From the NCBI GenBank assembly GCA_963703655.1, contig CAVPFA010000003.1:1674001-1738000 (forward strand): a DNA stretch of 64,000 nucleotides. The letters are read 5' to 3'. This stretch comes from CAVPFA01 sp963703655. Its GTDB lineage: Bacteria > Actinomycetota > Acidimicrobiia > Acidimicrobiales > Bog-793. Below are positions 53,950-62,460 of this stretch, piece after piece (the stretch's first letter is position 1; each line of letters begins with the position of its first letter). The position numbers were made by a program, and so were the translations under genes. The notes below the pieces were generated by a model that was given only the letters and a program-made list of their open reading frames with translations, had not been told where the DNA came from and searched no databases.

Positions 53950-54486
53950 CTGCAGACCGACTTCGCGGCGCGCCATGCTGCCGAGGTGGCCGAGGTTCTC
54001 GCGACGACCGAGGAGTCAGTCACGAGCGCCCTCAAGCGTGCCCGAGCGGCGCTGGCTCGTGATCTGCCGAAGAGCGAGCAACCGCTGCCTCCGAACTCCC
54101 CGGCCGAGCAGCGTCGTCTCGGAAAGCTCGTTGACGCCTTCGAGCGTGGAGACGTAGAGGGCATCGTCTCGCTCATGACCGCGGACGCATGGGTGCGGAT
54201 GCCTCCGATACCGCTCGAGTACCAGGGCCGAGAGCTGGCGGGTCGGTTCCTCGCCACTATGGCCTTCCGCGGCGGTCGACGGTTTCGATTCGTACCGACA
54301 AGGGCCAACGGACAGCCCGCGTTCGGCGTCTACGGGCAGGACCCGACTTCGGACGTCTCCCACGCGTTGGTCCTGTTTGTCATCACCCTGGCCGGGGACC
54401 GGGTGAGTGCGATCACGGCTTTCGGCCACTCCGTGATCCCGTTGTTCGGGCTTCCGCGCACCCTGCCCGGTCGTCATGACGGCTAG
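53950..54486 (+). pseudogene. N-terminally truncated ECF sigma factor with SnoaL-like tail
   Basis: The open frame keeps the second half of sigma region 4, AAEVAEVLATTEESVTSALKRARAAL, then a linker and a complete SnoaL-like domain (LVDAFERGDVEGIVSLMTAD to SAITAFG). This is the C-terminus of the SigG/SigJ-type extracytoplasmic sigma factors. Region 2 and the first half of region 4 are absent, and a stop codon lies just upstream of 53950. A GTG at 53986 could start a 166-residue SnoaL-like protein, but more likely this is a relic. Confidence 0.65.
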
Positions 54487-54541
54487 TGCATTTACACGCG
54501 TTACTCAGCTGCCGCCGGCTGACGAGGATCGCCTCCCATGC

Positions 54542-55478
54542 TCACTGCGGCCGCTCTCGGACGACCTCAGCCGGGCTCTTGTCGTCGCGGAGCCCGAGAA
54601 AGCGCGGCTGCCGCAGCCGAGCGTCACTCGTCCATTCTGCAAATCCGATCTGAGCGACGAGGTTCGGCCGCGTCCAGTGCGCGCCCGCGGGGGGTCGGTC
54701 GTGCGTCTACGAACGCCGGCTCGGCCGTTTCCAGCTTCCGCATCCGGATGCCGAGGTTGTGCAGTGTCGCCTTGGTGTAGCCGGTGCCGACCTTCCCTGC
54801 GTAGCGGAGGGAGCCGCGCTCATAGTAACCGACCAGCAGTGCACCAAAGTCCGTTCGGCTGCCGCCGGGATCGGTGTAACCGCCGATGACGAACTCCTGC
54901 TCCCACACACACTTCAGCTTCAACCAGTTCTTCGAGCGGCCAGCGACGTATGGTGCGTCGGCGCGCTTTGCTATGAGCCCCTCCCACCCGGATCGGCAGG
55001 CCGCGGCGAACCGCCGCTGAGAGTCGTCACGCCAAGCCTCGGTGTGCTGCAATGCCGGGCTCGACCCGATCGTCCGCGTCAGCCAGGCGCGCCGCTCGGC
55101 GAGAGGCCGGTCGGTGAGATCCTGCCCGTCGAGCTCGAGGAGATCGAAGACGCAGTAGACGACCGGGTACTTGGCAAGCTGCTCGGGAGACGGCCTGGTC
55201 ACCCCGAGACGTCGTTGGAGTCTCGTAAATGACGTCCGGTCACCATCGAAGGCCACCACCTCGCCGTCGAGCAAGAGGTCCCGGGACTGTTGAACCGCCA
55301 CAGCGGCGCTCACTTCGGGGTAGGTGCCAGTGAGATCCTTGCCGGTACGCGACTCGAGCCGCACGTCGGTGGCGACTTTGCGAGCGACGCATCGCTCACC
55401 ATCGAGCTTGCGCTCCAGTAGCCAGTCGTCGCCGAAATCGCGACGCTCGGTCAAGGTCGCCAGCATGAGCGGGATCAC
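54542..55478 (-). CDS. ATP-dependent DNA ligase, frameshifted near 3' end
   Basis: An ATP-dependent DNA ligase of LigC/LigD-ligase type, about 311 residues. The adenylation motif ERKLDGERC carries the nucleophile Lys near residue 26, LLDGEVVAFDG is motif III/IIIa, EGLIAKRADAPYV is motif IV, and NWLKLKC is motif V. The OB-fold follows with EFVIGGYTDPGG. The frame shifts at the six-G run 54689-54694; dropping one base gives PAGAHWTRPNLVAQIGFAEW, the normal family ending. It probably serves repair or end joining. GTG 55478 is used; ATG 55466 is possible. Confidence 0.85.
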
Positions 55479-55542
55479 CACGCCAATATTGCCACGCGAT
55501 GGGTCGTTGGTCAGAGATCGAGCGATTACAATAGATAACGAA

Positions 55543-56253
55543 ATGGACAGCTTGATCTCGACGACCGAAGCGGCTCGAGCACTCAGCACGACCCTTCCGA
55601 GGGTCCATCGTTCGATGACCCGACTTGGGATCGCGAGGCTCGACGGTCACCCCTGGAAGCTGACCGAAGACGACCTACGACGTCTGCGAGCCGACCTCGG
55701 CTTTGTCCCGGATCGTGAAGACGTCGGCCGGAAAGAATTGCTCGTCCTCGCCGCCCTTTTGGAGCACTCCTTGGGCTTGCGATCGGCTCGTGCGGTTGCT
55801 CGAGTAGCCGGGATCAGCCCGACGACTGCCTCGCACGCCCTTGCTCGACTGGAGAGCGGAGGGTACGTCACCCGTGCCGTCCGACGAGTCGTCGAGGGCG
55901 CGGTCAAAGACGTGGAACTGTGGGAGATCAGCTGGACGTCCCGAGCGTGGCGGTCCGTCGAGTCCGACGTGCGCCGCACGGTCCATCCCGCCCGACCCGT
56001 CGCCGACGGTGCGGCGGCCTCTCTGCCCAAGCGTCTCGACCACCTCTTTTGGAACGTCGACCGCTCGTCGCTCGACCTCGAGCGTGACGGAGCCTTCATA
56101 GCACTTCGCATCCTCGGCTCTTCAGATCTCCAAGCGCTGTCGTGGTTGGCCTCCGGCGCGATCTCGAGGAAGAACCTGCGGCAAGCGTCACGAGCTCGAG
56201 GGCTCTCTTCTCGTGAAAAAGACTTTGCTCTGAATGTCGCTGGCAGCCTCTGA
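55543..56253 (+). CDS. winged-helix protein, probable antitoxin of an AbiE-like pair
   Basis: A 236-residue protein. Residues 1-55 resemble an excisionase-like DNA-binding helix unit (ISTTEAARALSTTLPRVHR). Residues 65-125 form a winged-helix with ARAVARVAGISPTTASHALARLESGGYV. The C-terminal half is unrecognised. It is followed without a gap by a nucleotidyltransferase-like gene, the order of AbiEi-AbiEii type IV toxin-antitoxin loci. ATG 55543 lacks a Shine-Dalgarno, and AT-rich sequence lies just upstream. Confidence 0.7.
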   Translation: MDSLISTTEAARALSTTLPRVHRSMTRLGIARLDGHPWKLTEDDLRRLRADLGFVPDREDVGRKELLVLAALLEHSLGLRSARAVARVAGISPTTASHALARLESGGYVTRAVRRVVEGAVKDVELWEISWTSRAWRSVESDVRRTVHPARPVADGAAASLPKRLDHLFWNVDRSSLDLERDGAFIALRILGSSDLQALSWLASGAISRKNLRQASRARGLSSREKDFALNVAGSL

Positions 56254-56933
56254 AGTCGATTCCCGACGAGGTCAGGGCGATCCTGCCGTCCGACACCGCT
56301 CGCACGTGGGAAGAGATCGTTGCCCTTCGGCCAGAGCCCGCCTACCTCGTTGGCGGTACCGCCGTGGCGGTGCACATCCAACACCGGGAAAGTCACGACT
56401 TGGGCTTTTACCTATCGAGCCCGACAGACCTGACGGACCTCGATGCGCGCCTGGCCGGAACCGGTCGTTGGCTCGCGTCGACACTCACCGAATCGACGCT
56501 GAAGGGGGTCTATAGAGCCACGAAGCTCCAGTTCCTCCTCGCCGAAGGCGAGACCAACCTGGAACGGCCGAGCAAGGTCGGGGGGATTAAGGTCGCATCG
56601 CTCCCGGACCTGCTCGCGATGAAGCTCGGCGTCATCACGAGACGTGGAGCACTTCGCGACTACTTCGACCTCATGGAGATAGAGAAGCGCACCGGGCTCC
56701 GCGTCGAAGAGGGTCTGTCACTGTTCGTTCGGCGCTACCGGCCGGTCGGAGTCGATGCCGCACTCGCCGGCGTCATCTTCGCTCTCGGACCGGCCGCGAT
56801 GGCCGACGCCAGAACCGATCCCTCCGGCGTACCGAAAGAGGCGGTGAAGGAGCTCGGTCGCTACTGGCCGAAGCGACAGATCGAGGTCACGACACACCTC
56901 GACCGGTACGGCTTTCCTACCCGGTGTCGCTGA
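56250..56933 (+). CDS. AbiEii-like nucleotidyltransferase, variant active site
   Basis: About 227 residues of the nucleotidyl-transferase AbiEii/DUF1814 type. The core block AYLVGGTAVAVHIQHRESHDLGFYL is followed by the block VASLPDLLAMKLGVITRRGALRDYFDL typical of the family. In relatives the loop is SxDxDF; here HDLGF has Gly in place of the second Asp, so the metal site looks impaired. No ATG or GTG precedes the core; a CTG at 56250 overlapping the stop of the previous gene (CTGA) is the best start. GTG 56364 would remove part of the core. Confidence 0.65.
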   Translation: MKSIPDEVRAILPSDTARTWEEIVALRPEPAYLVGGTAVAVHIQHRESHDLGFYLSSPTDLTDLDARLAGTGRWLASTLTESTLKGVYRATKLQFLLAEGETNLERPSKVGGIKVASLPDLLAMKLGVITRRGALRDYFDLMEIEKRTGLRVEEGLSLFVRRYRPVGVDAALAGVIFALGPAAMADARTDPSGVPKEAVKELGRYWPKRQIEVTTHLDRYGFPTRCR

Positions 56934-56962
56934 GAAGCGCCTGGAGCACTCTCCGCCGAGGC

Positions 56963-57778
56963 TCATCGGGCGGGGCCGAGCGCGACCCGGCCAGCGGCGG
57001 GTCTCGAAAGCCGGCGGGTGTCGACCAGCCGGTCTACCAGCCCAGGCACGAAGTACCACTTCCAGCTAAACCAGCGAGGAAGCTCGCTCTCTTGTGCGAT
57101 CACGGCGGCTCGCACACCAGCAACTATCAGCTCCTCCATCGCTCGTGGGACGTCGTGATCGGAAAGCGGGTTGGGCACGAGTTGGTCGTATCGAGCCAGC
57201 TCGCTCGAGTGGAGATGACCGAGTTCCTCGCCGGCCGGAAGCACGACCTGACGACTCACGATTGCGCCGCAACGCTCGAGCGGATACCGAAGGGCCTTCA
57301 ACTCTCGAGGGCGAAGATTCAGCTCCATCTGAAGGGTGTCGAGGTTCGCCGGACCACCGTCGGCGAGATGGCCGAGAAGCCGTCGCGTCTCGAGATCAGC
57401 TCCAGCCAGTCTTTTGAGCTCGGCCCTACAGATCGGATCGACAATGGTGAGGGTCTCGCGAGCCAAGAACAGATTCTTGCCCGAGTGGATCTTGAGCACC
57501 GTCACGCCGGGTCGTTCTTCAAGCTCCCCCGCCCACGAGTACTTGGTCTTGGGCCACGACGCGAAGCCGTGGCCCCCCACCCGGTACGGCTCCTCGTGAC
57601 ACGCTTCGAACAGGCTCGGCAGCGAGGAGTCCGGAGTTCGCGTAAGCAGACCTCGCTCGGTGAGGAAAGCCGCCGCCTCGTCGAGGCTCTGGAGGGCTCT
57701 GTCCGGAGTCAGCCGGCACTCGTAGGCGCGGCGGCGCTCAAGGTCCGAGAGTCCGACGGGGATCTGCCGATCATTCAC
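56963..57778 (-). CDS. hypothetical protein, AlkZ-related or winged-helix-like
   Basis: A 271-residue protein. The middle contains LPSLFEACHEE, SWPKTKYSWAGELEERPGV and ETLTIVDPICRAEL. This recalls, without proof, the layout of AlkZ-related proteins, in which a GWKD segment is followed by winged-helix repeats. Helical parts after residue 115 (GGPANLDTLQMELNLRPREL) look like a winged helix. GTG 57778 follows GGAGGAA at some distance. It is convergent with the AbiEii-like gene. A function cannot be assigned. Confidence 0.6.
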   Translation of the reverse strand: MNDRQIPVGLSDLERRRAYECRLTPDRALQSLDEAAAFLTERGLLTRTPDSSLPSLFEACHEEPYRVGGHGFASWPKTKYSWAGELEERPGVTVLKIHSGKNLFLARETLTIVDPICRAELKRLAGADLETRRLLGHLADGGPANLDTLQMELNLRPRELKALRYPLERCGAIVSRQVVLPAGEELGHLHSSELARYDQLVPNPLSDHDVPRAMEELIVAGVRAAVIAQESELPRWFSWKWYFVPGLVDRLVDTRRLSRPAAGRVALGPAR

Positions 57779-57894
57779 GGGTTGCTGCTTTCCTCCGCTC
57801 GAGATTGATCCCCTCCAAGTCTCCGACTATGAGTACCTGGTGACTCTGCTGGCACACCTCGAACCTCGACCTCAAGAGGCTTCAGAATACACCG

Positions 57895-57945
57895 TTAGTG
57901 AGCACTGTACCGTTCACTAACTGGTATAGTGATCACTATAGTGAC
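57895..57945. promoter_or_regulatory. hipBA operator/promoter with nested palindromes
   Basis: TTAGTGA (57895-57901) and TCACTAA (57914-57920) form an inverted repeat. TATAGTGATCACTATA (57925-57940) is a perfect 16-bp palindrome, and a further TAGTGA half lies at 57939-57944. TATAGT also suits a -10 box. Cooperative HipB binding across these halves is the expected autoregulation. Confidence 0.65.
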
Positions 57946-57961
57946 CATTAGGAGAGAAACC

Positions 57962-58264
57962 ATGTCCACCTCCACCACGCCTATCGCCGTCTCGAGAGCC
58001 CTCCGCCAGCTGGGTGAGCACGTCGCGACCTGGCGCAAGCTGCAGGGACTCTCGACCGCCATTCTTGCCGAGAGGGCCGGCATGGCGCGCGGCACTCTTC
58101 GCTCGATCGAGCACGGTGGGGGGACCGCAAGCAGCGAGAGCCTCCTTCGCGTGCTGCGTGTCCTTGGCGTCATGGACCGAGTGATTGACGCCGCCGATCC
58201 ATACACCACCGACGTCGGAAAACTGAGGGCCGACGAGGCGCTCCCCAACCGTGTCAGGCGATAG
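57962..58264 (+). CDS. hipB: HipB-like XRE-family antitoxin
   Basis: A 100-residue helix-turn-helix protein. The HTH reads ATWRKLQGLSTAILAERAGMARGTLRSIE, and the helix SSESLLRVLRVLG follows. ATG 57962 follows AGGAGAG. It stops 2 bases before the HipA start, so the two are translated together. It would neutralise HipA and repress from the palindromes immediately upstream. Confidence 0.88.
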   Translation: MSTSTTPIAVSRALRQLGEHVATWRKLQGLSTAILAERAGMARGTLRSIEHGGGTASSESLLRVLRVLGVMDRVIDAADPYTTDVGKLRADEALPNRVRR

Positions 58265-58266
58265 CG

Positions 58267-59575
58267 ATGGTGTCCGAACGTGTCGAGGTGCTCGTTGGGA
58301 TCTACGGCGACGAGGTTCTTGCCGGCACGCTTCGCGTGTACGAGCGGAGGGGCCAGAGCACGACCTTCGAGTACGACCGCGCCTACCTCGCAGATGCACG
58401 CTCCTATCCCCTCGACCCGGCGCTTCCGTTGGGTTTTGGCGTCTTCCAACCGCCGGCGGGAAAGGCGCTCTTCAATGCGTTCGCTGACAGCGCGCCCGAT
58501 CGATGGGGGCAGAACCTCATGCGCCGAAGCGAGCAGGAGCGCGCAAGGGCCGCCCACACCACGCCTCGCTCCCTCGGGCCAGTCGACTTTCTCCTCGGCA
58601 CGAGGGACGAGCTGCGACAAGGTTCGACGAGGCTCCGCGATCCGACCACGGATTCGTACCTCGCCGAGGACGCCGTCGGCGTTCCCGAGATCGTGCAGCT
58701 CGGGCGGCTCCTCGCCGCGAGCGATCGACTCGGTTCTGCGCAGCGTGTTGACCGGGCCATTCGAGACCTCATCGCGGCCGGCAGTTCTCTCGGCGGCGCG
58801 AGACCGAAGGCCGCTATCCGCAAGCCCGACGGGGTTCTCGCCATCGCCAAATTTCCGCGCGCCGAAGGCGACGACTGGGACGTCGCAGCTTGGGAGATGA
58901 TCGAGAACGAGCTCGCACGGCGCGCCGGGATCGATGTCGCGCGCCGCCGAACTGATCCGGGTTGCCGATCGCAACGTCCTACTCGTCGACCGGTTCGACC
59001 GAGTTGGCCCGAGACGGGCCGGCTTCGCCAGCGCGCTGACGATGCTCGAGGCGTCGGATGGCGATCACCGGAGCTACCTCGAGATCGCGGAGGTGCTCGA
59101 GACCATCTCGGACGCGCCAGGCCACGAGCTGGAGCAGTTGTTCCGGCGCGTAGTCTTCTCGGTGCTCACCGCCAACACCGACGATCATCTGCGTAACCAC
59201 GGTTTCCTCCGCGAAGGGAGTGCGTGGATCCTCTCGCCCGCCTACGACCTCAACCCGAACCCGTACTCGACTGGCGTACAGTCGACCTCTCCCGGCATCG
59301 ACGACGCGAGCGCAAGCGTGGAACTCGCGTGCTCGGTGGCGGGTTACTACCGTCTGACATTCGATCGGGCCAAGGAGATCGTCGCAGAGATCGACTCGAG
59401 CACCGCGCAATGGCGGACCGTGGCCGCATCATTTGGGGCGAGTGCCTCCGAGATTGAGCTCATGGCCCAAGCCTACGAAGGTGAGCCGGCTGATCGAGGC
59501 TCGTCGTCTCATCTCGACCCGATAGTCCGGAAGTCGGTCACGCATCTCGTCGGACGAGAAGCGCCGCGCCAATGA
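58267..59575 (+). CDS. hipA: HipA-family Ser/Thr kinase toxin, frameshifted
   Basis: A HipA kinase of about 435 residues. It has an N-terminal subdomain with ADSAPDRWGQNLMRR, the GGARPKA ATP-loop near residue 180, and the kinase core NTDDHLRNHGF and LSPAYDLNPNP, which hold the catalytic and metal Asp residues. The frame shifts near 58938-58946 in a GCGCGCC run: ARRAGIDVA joins AAELIRVADRN when one base is dropped. ATG 58267 follows the hipB stop at once. If the shift is real the toxin is inactive. Its end overlaps the ABC-2 permease gene by 38 bases. Confidence 0.87.
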
Positions 59576-60677
59576 GGAGAAGTCCAGTCGCATAGCCGCA
59601 AAGGATGAGCAGGCCGATCCACGGTGAGAAAGCGCCGGGGAAGCCGTTCGAGGGACCGTTGAGTATCTGGGCGCCGATGCGGTCGGGCAGGTAACGCCGC
59701 ACGTCGAACTCGATCGAAGAGGGCAGCGCCTGGACGATCAGCGGGAGTACCAGCAGGATCCCGACGAAGGCGCTGATCGCCCCTGCGGTGTGGCGGACGA
59801 TCGTCGCGAGACCGAGAGCGACCAACCCGAGAACGGCGACGTAGAGGCCGCTGCCTACCACTGCGCGCCATGCACCGGGACTCGAGAGCGTTGCATGCGG
59901 CGCGGGTGCCGTAAGGAGCGCCTGACCCACGAAGAATGCGAGGAACGAGACAACCTCGGCGACGACGAGGGCGACCACGCCGAACACGATCACCTTCGCG
60001 ACCAGCACGAGTGGACGGCGAGGTGCCGCCGAGAGTGTGGCCCGTATCGTGCCGGTCCCATACTCTCCGCTCATCACGAGTACCCCGAGGACGCCGATTG
60101 CGAACTGTCCAATGAACACACCAATGAGGCTCGTGCTGATCGGATCAAAACCCTGCTGACTGGCCGGTGAAGTCGTCAGCCAGTGAGCACGGGTCTCTGC
60201 GGTGGCGAGCACGGAGACGCCGATACCGAGCACGATCGTGATGCCGAGCGTCCACATCGTGGATCGGACGCTACGCAGCTTCGTCCACTCCGACCGGAGC
60301 AGTCCGGAGATGCCGTAGCGGCCCGGTGGCATTGCTTTGCCCATCCTGGCTTTCGCGCCATCGCCGTGCCTGGTGGTCGAGAGATGGTGACCGCTGCCCT
60401 CCGTCGCCACGACCTTGGCTTGGGGACTTCCGATGGAGCTGGCGATGACGTGTTGCTCGTCGGTTGGCGCGCGCCGTGGTTCCTCGAAGGTCCGGGGCGA
60501 CGGCGCGTCGTTGAGTGGCCGACGGTCACGGCGTCGCCGCATGGCAACCACCCCGCCCCCGATAAGTAGGACGATCACGAGGATGGGGAGGATGCGAACG
60601 GCTGCGTGATGGTGGCGGCTGACCACGGCCGCCAGCGTCGTTGCTCCAAAGCTCGAAGGGATCGACAAACCGGTCAC
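59538..60677 (-). CDS. ABC-2 type transporter permease
   Basis: A 379-residue membrane protein. There is an N-terminal helix (ILPILVIVLLIGGGVVA), then a polar basic stretch to about residue 125, then LRSEWTKLRSVRSTMW, the typical entry of ABC-2 permeases, and about six further membrane segments. GTG 60677 overlaps the ATPase stop (GTGA), so the two form a coupled exporter. The long N-terminal extension with its own membrane helix is unusual for this family. The substrate is unknown. Confidence 0.86.
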   Translation of the reverse strand: MTGLSIPSSFGATTLAAVVSRHHHAAVRILPILVIVLLIGGGVVAMRRRRDRRPLNDAPSPRTFEEPRRAPTDEQHVIASSIGSPQAKVVATEGSGHHLSTTRHGDGAKARMGKAMPPGRYGISGLLRSEWTKLRSVRSTMWTLGITIVLGIGVSVLATAETRAHWLTTSPASQQGFDPISTSLIGVFIGQFAIGVLGVLVMSGEYGTGTIRATLSAAPRRPLVLVAKVIVFGVVALVVAEVVSFLAFFVGQALLTAPAPHATLSSPGAWRAVVGSGLYVAVLGLVALGLATIVRHTAGAISAFVGILLVLPLIVQALPSSIEFDVRRYLPDRIGAQILNGPSNGFPGAFSPWIGLLILCGYATGLLLIGAALLVRRDA

Positions 60678-61615
60678 CGGGTTTTCCAGGTCGGTGCCGT
60701 CGCGTCCGCACTCGACGCGCCGTGGTACTCGACGCTTCCCTCGGTGAGTTCCATGAACGCCTCTTCGAGCGAGGCCGACTGCGGAGAGAGTTCGTGCAGG
60801 ACGACAGACAGGCTCGCGGCAAGCTCGCCGATTGTGACCTCGTCCTTGCCCCGAACGCTGAGCGAGCCATCCTCTTCGAGCAGGGTTGTCGCGCCACTCG
60901 CCTCGAGTGAGCTCTTCAACCTCGCGATCTCCGGCGATCTCACGCGGACGAACCGCTGAGAACTCTGGTTGATGAGCTCGTCGACGGGAATCTGCGCGAT
61001 CAGGCGGCCTCTCCCGATGATGACGACTTCGTCGGCGGTGAGCGCCATCTCGCTCATAAGGTGGCTCGAGACGAAGACGGTCCGACCCTCGCGGGCGAGC
61101 CCTTTCAAGAGGTTGCGCACCCAGCGAATCCCGTCTGGATCGAGGCCGTTGACCGGTTCGTCGAAGAGCAGGACTTCTGGGTCGCCGAGGAGCGCCGCGG
61201 CGATGCCGAGCCGCTGGCTCATCCCGAGTGAGAACTTGCCCGCCCGCTGTCCGGCGACCGAAGTGAGCCCGACGACCTCTAGCAGCTCGTCGATTCGATG
61301 AAGCGGGATATGGTTCGTCTCTGCGAGCATCTGCAGGTGTGCGCGGGCGCTCCGGCCGGGATGGATCGCCTTTGCTTCCAAGAGCGCGCCCACCTCGTGG
61401 AGCGGCCAGGGGAGATCGCGGTAGTGGCGTCCGTTCACGGTGACGTCGCCGGTGCTCGGCGCGTCGAGGCCCATGATCATCCGCATCGTCGTCGACTTGC
61501 CGGAGCCGTTCGGACCGAGGAATCCCGTCACGACGCCCGGCTGCACGGTGAAGCTCAGTTGGTCGACGGCAAGCTTGGTCCCGTACCGTTTGGACAAGCC
61601 GCTCGCCGCGATCAT
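60674..61615 (-). CDS. ABC-2 type transporter ATP-binding protein
   Basis: A 313-residue ATPase with Walker A GPNGSGKST near residue 38, signature FSLGMSQRLGIAAALLG, Walker B VLLFDEPVNGLDP and the switch HLMSEM. The C-terminal 90 residues fit the CcmA/DrrA-type regulatory extension. ATG 61615 follows GAGG; an ATG two codons earlier is also in frame. It energises the permease at 59,538. Confidence 0.92.
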   Translation of the reverse strand: MIAASGLSKRYGTKLAVDQLSFTVQPGVVTGFLGPNGSGKSTTMRMIMGLDAPSTGDVTVNGRHYRDLPWPLHEVGALLEAKAIHPGRSARAHLQMLAETNHIPLHRIDELLEVVGLTSVAGQRAGKFSLGMSQRLGIAAALLGDPEVLLFDEPVNGLDPDGIRWVRNLLKGLAREGRTVFVSSHLMSEMALTADEVVIIGRGRLIAQIPVDELINQSSQRFVRVRSPEIARLKSSLEASGATTLLEEDGSLSVRGKDEVTIGELAASLSVVLHELSPQSASLEEAFMELTEGSVEYHGASSADATAPTWKTR

Positions 61616-61703
61616 CGCCATCCTCGGGCGGATCGATATCCAGGCATTCGGTCTCCGTTCAGCGGCGATCGCGGGCGCGGCGCCGCCGGAGGGCCGACGA
61701 CCT

Positions 61704-62274
61704 TCACAGGCTTCGGGACGTCCCGCCGAAGTCGACGTCCTGGGACTCGACCGTCCCGGCCGTCCGCCCCGGGGCCGTCTGGTAGGTCCAGTACAGGTTC
61801 GTGTGCGCGATGACCTGGTCCGGCGGCGGCGCCCCCCATGCCGTCTGGTCCTCGGTCGTGTGGGCGTCGCTGACGAGGGTCGCGTCGTACCCCCTGACGA
61901 ACGCGCCGTGGAGCGTCGAGCGGATGCACGCATCGGTCTGTGCGCCGACGACGACGAGTCGCCCGACCCCGAGGCCCGACAGCACGGCTCTCAAGGGTGG
62001 TGTCCTCGAAGGAGTCGCCGTACTTCTTCTCGACGAGCGGCTCGGCGTCACCGGGAGTCAGTTCGGGGACGATTCGCCAATCCTCGCTCCCCGGCGCGAG
62101 CTGCTCGTCGGAGTGCTGGACCCAGATGACGGGGACCCGTTCGCGCCGCGCCTTGTCGACGAGGCTGCCGACGTTTGCGACGACCGCGTCACGCTCGTGA
62201 GCTCCCTCGACGACGCCGTTCTGCACGTCGACGACGAGTAGTGCGGTGTTCGGCCGGTTCTCGAGCGTGGTCAT
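61704..62274 (-). CDS. isochorismatase-family cysteine hydrolase, frameshifted
   Basis: A cysteine hydrolase of the isochorismatase family, about 189 residues. The catalytic residues are Asp in LVVDVQN, Lys in EKKYGDSF, and Cys in GAQTDACIRST. The frame breaks near 61991-61997: DTTL in one frame joins RAVLSGLGVGRLVVVG in the next when one base is dropped. ATG 62274 follows GGGGAGA. Relatives hydrolyse N-carbamoyl, nicotinamide or similar amide bonds. It stops about 90 bases before the ABC ATPase start. Confidence 0.85.
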
Positions 62275-62425
62275 GGTCTCCCCTTCATCAGGCTGGACTC
62301 CTGTGCCCACCAAGGTAAACGTCCACCGGCAGCGGGCCGGAAGGAAGTGGCCTGATTATCCCCTACACCGCCGGAGTTCAAGTGCCGCCAGCTGGTACCG
62401 GTGCAGGGCGTCAGTTGTCATCAGG

Positions 62426-62454
62426 TTGCATAATTGTTTCGAAAAGATTACGGT
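62426..62454 (+). promoter_or_regulatory. putative promoter of the duplicated secreted-protein gene
   Basis: TTGCAT (62426-62431), a 17-base spacer and TACGGT (62449-62454) fit a sigma-70-like promoter. The start codon at 62461 is about 7 bases after the -10, and no Shine-Dalgarno is present, so the message may be leaderless. The rest of the gap 62275-62460 shows nothing else. Confidence 0.4.
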
Positions 62455-62460
62455 ACCTGT

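Noticed and set aside
53986..54486. Independent SnoaL-like gene starting at GTG 53986
   Set aside because: Half of a sigma region 4 helix-turn-helix is fused in front in the same frame, so it is more simply the tail of a truncated sigma factor.
56924..57808. 295-codon open frame on the plus strand opposite the AlkZ-related-like gene
   Set aside because: The minus-strand frame has a more natural protein composition and a Shine-Dalgarno; this one does not.
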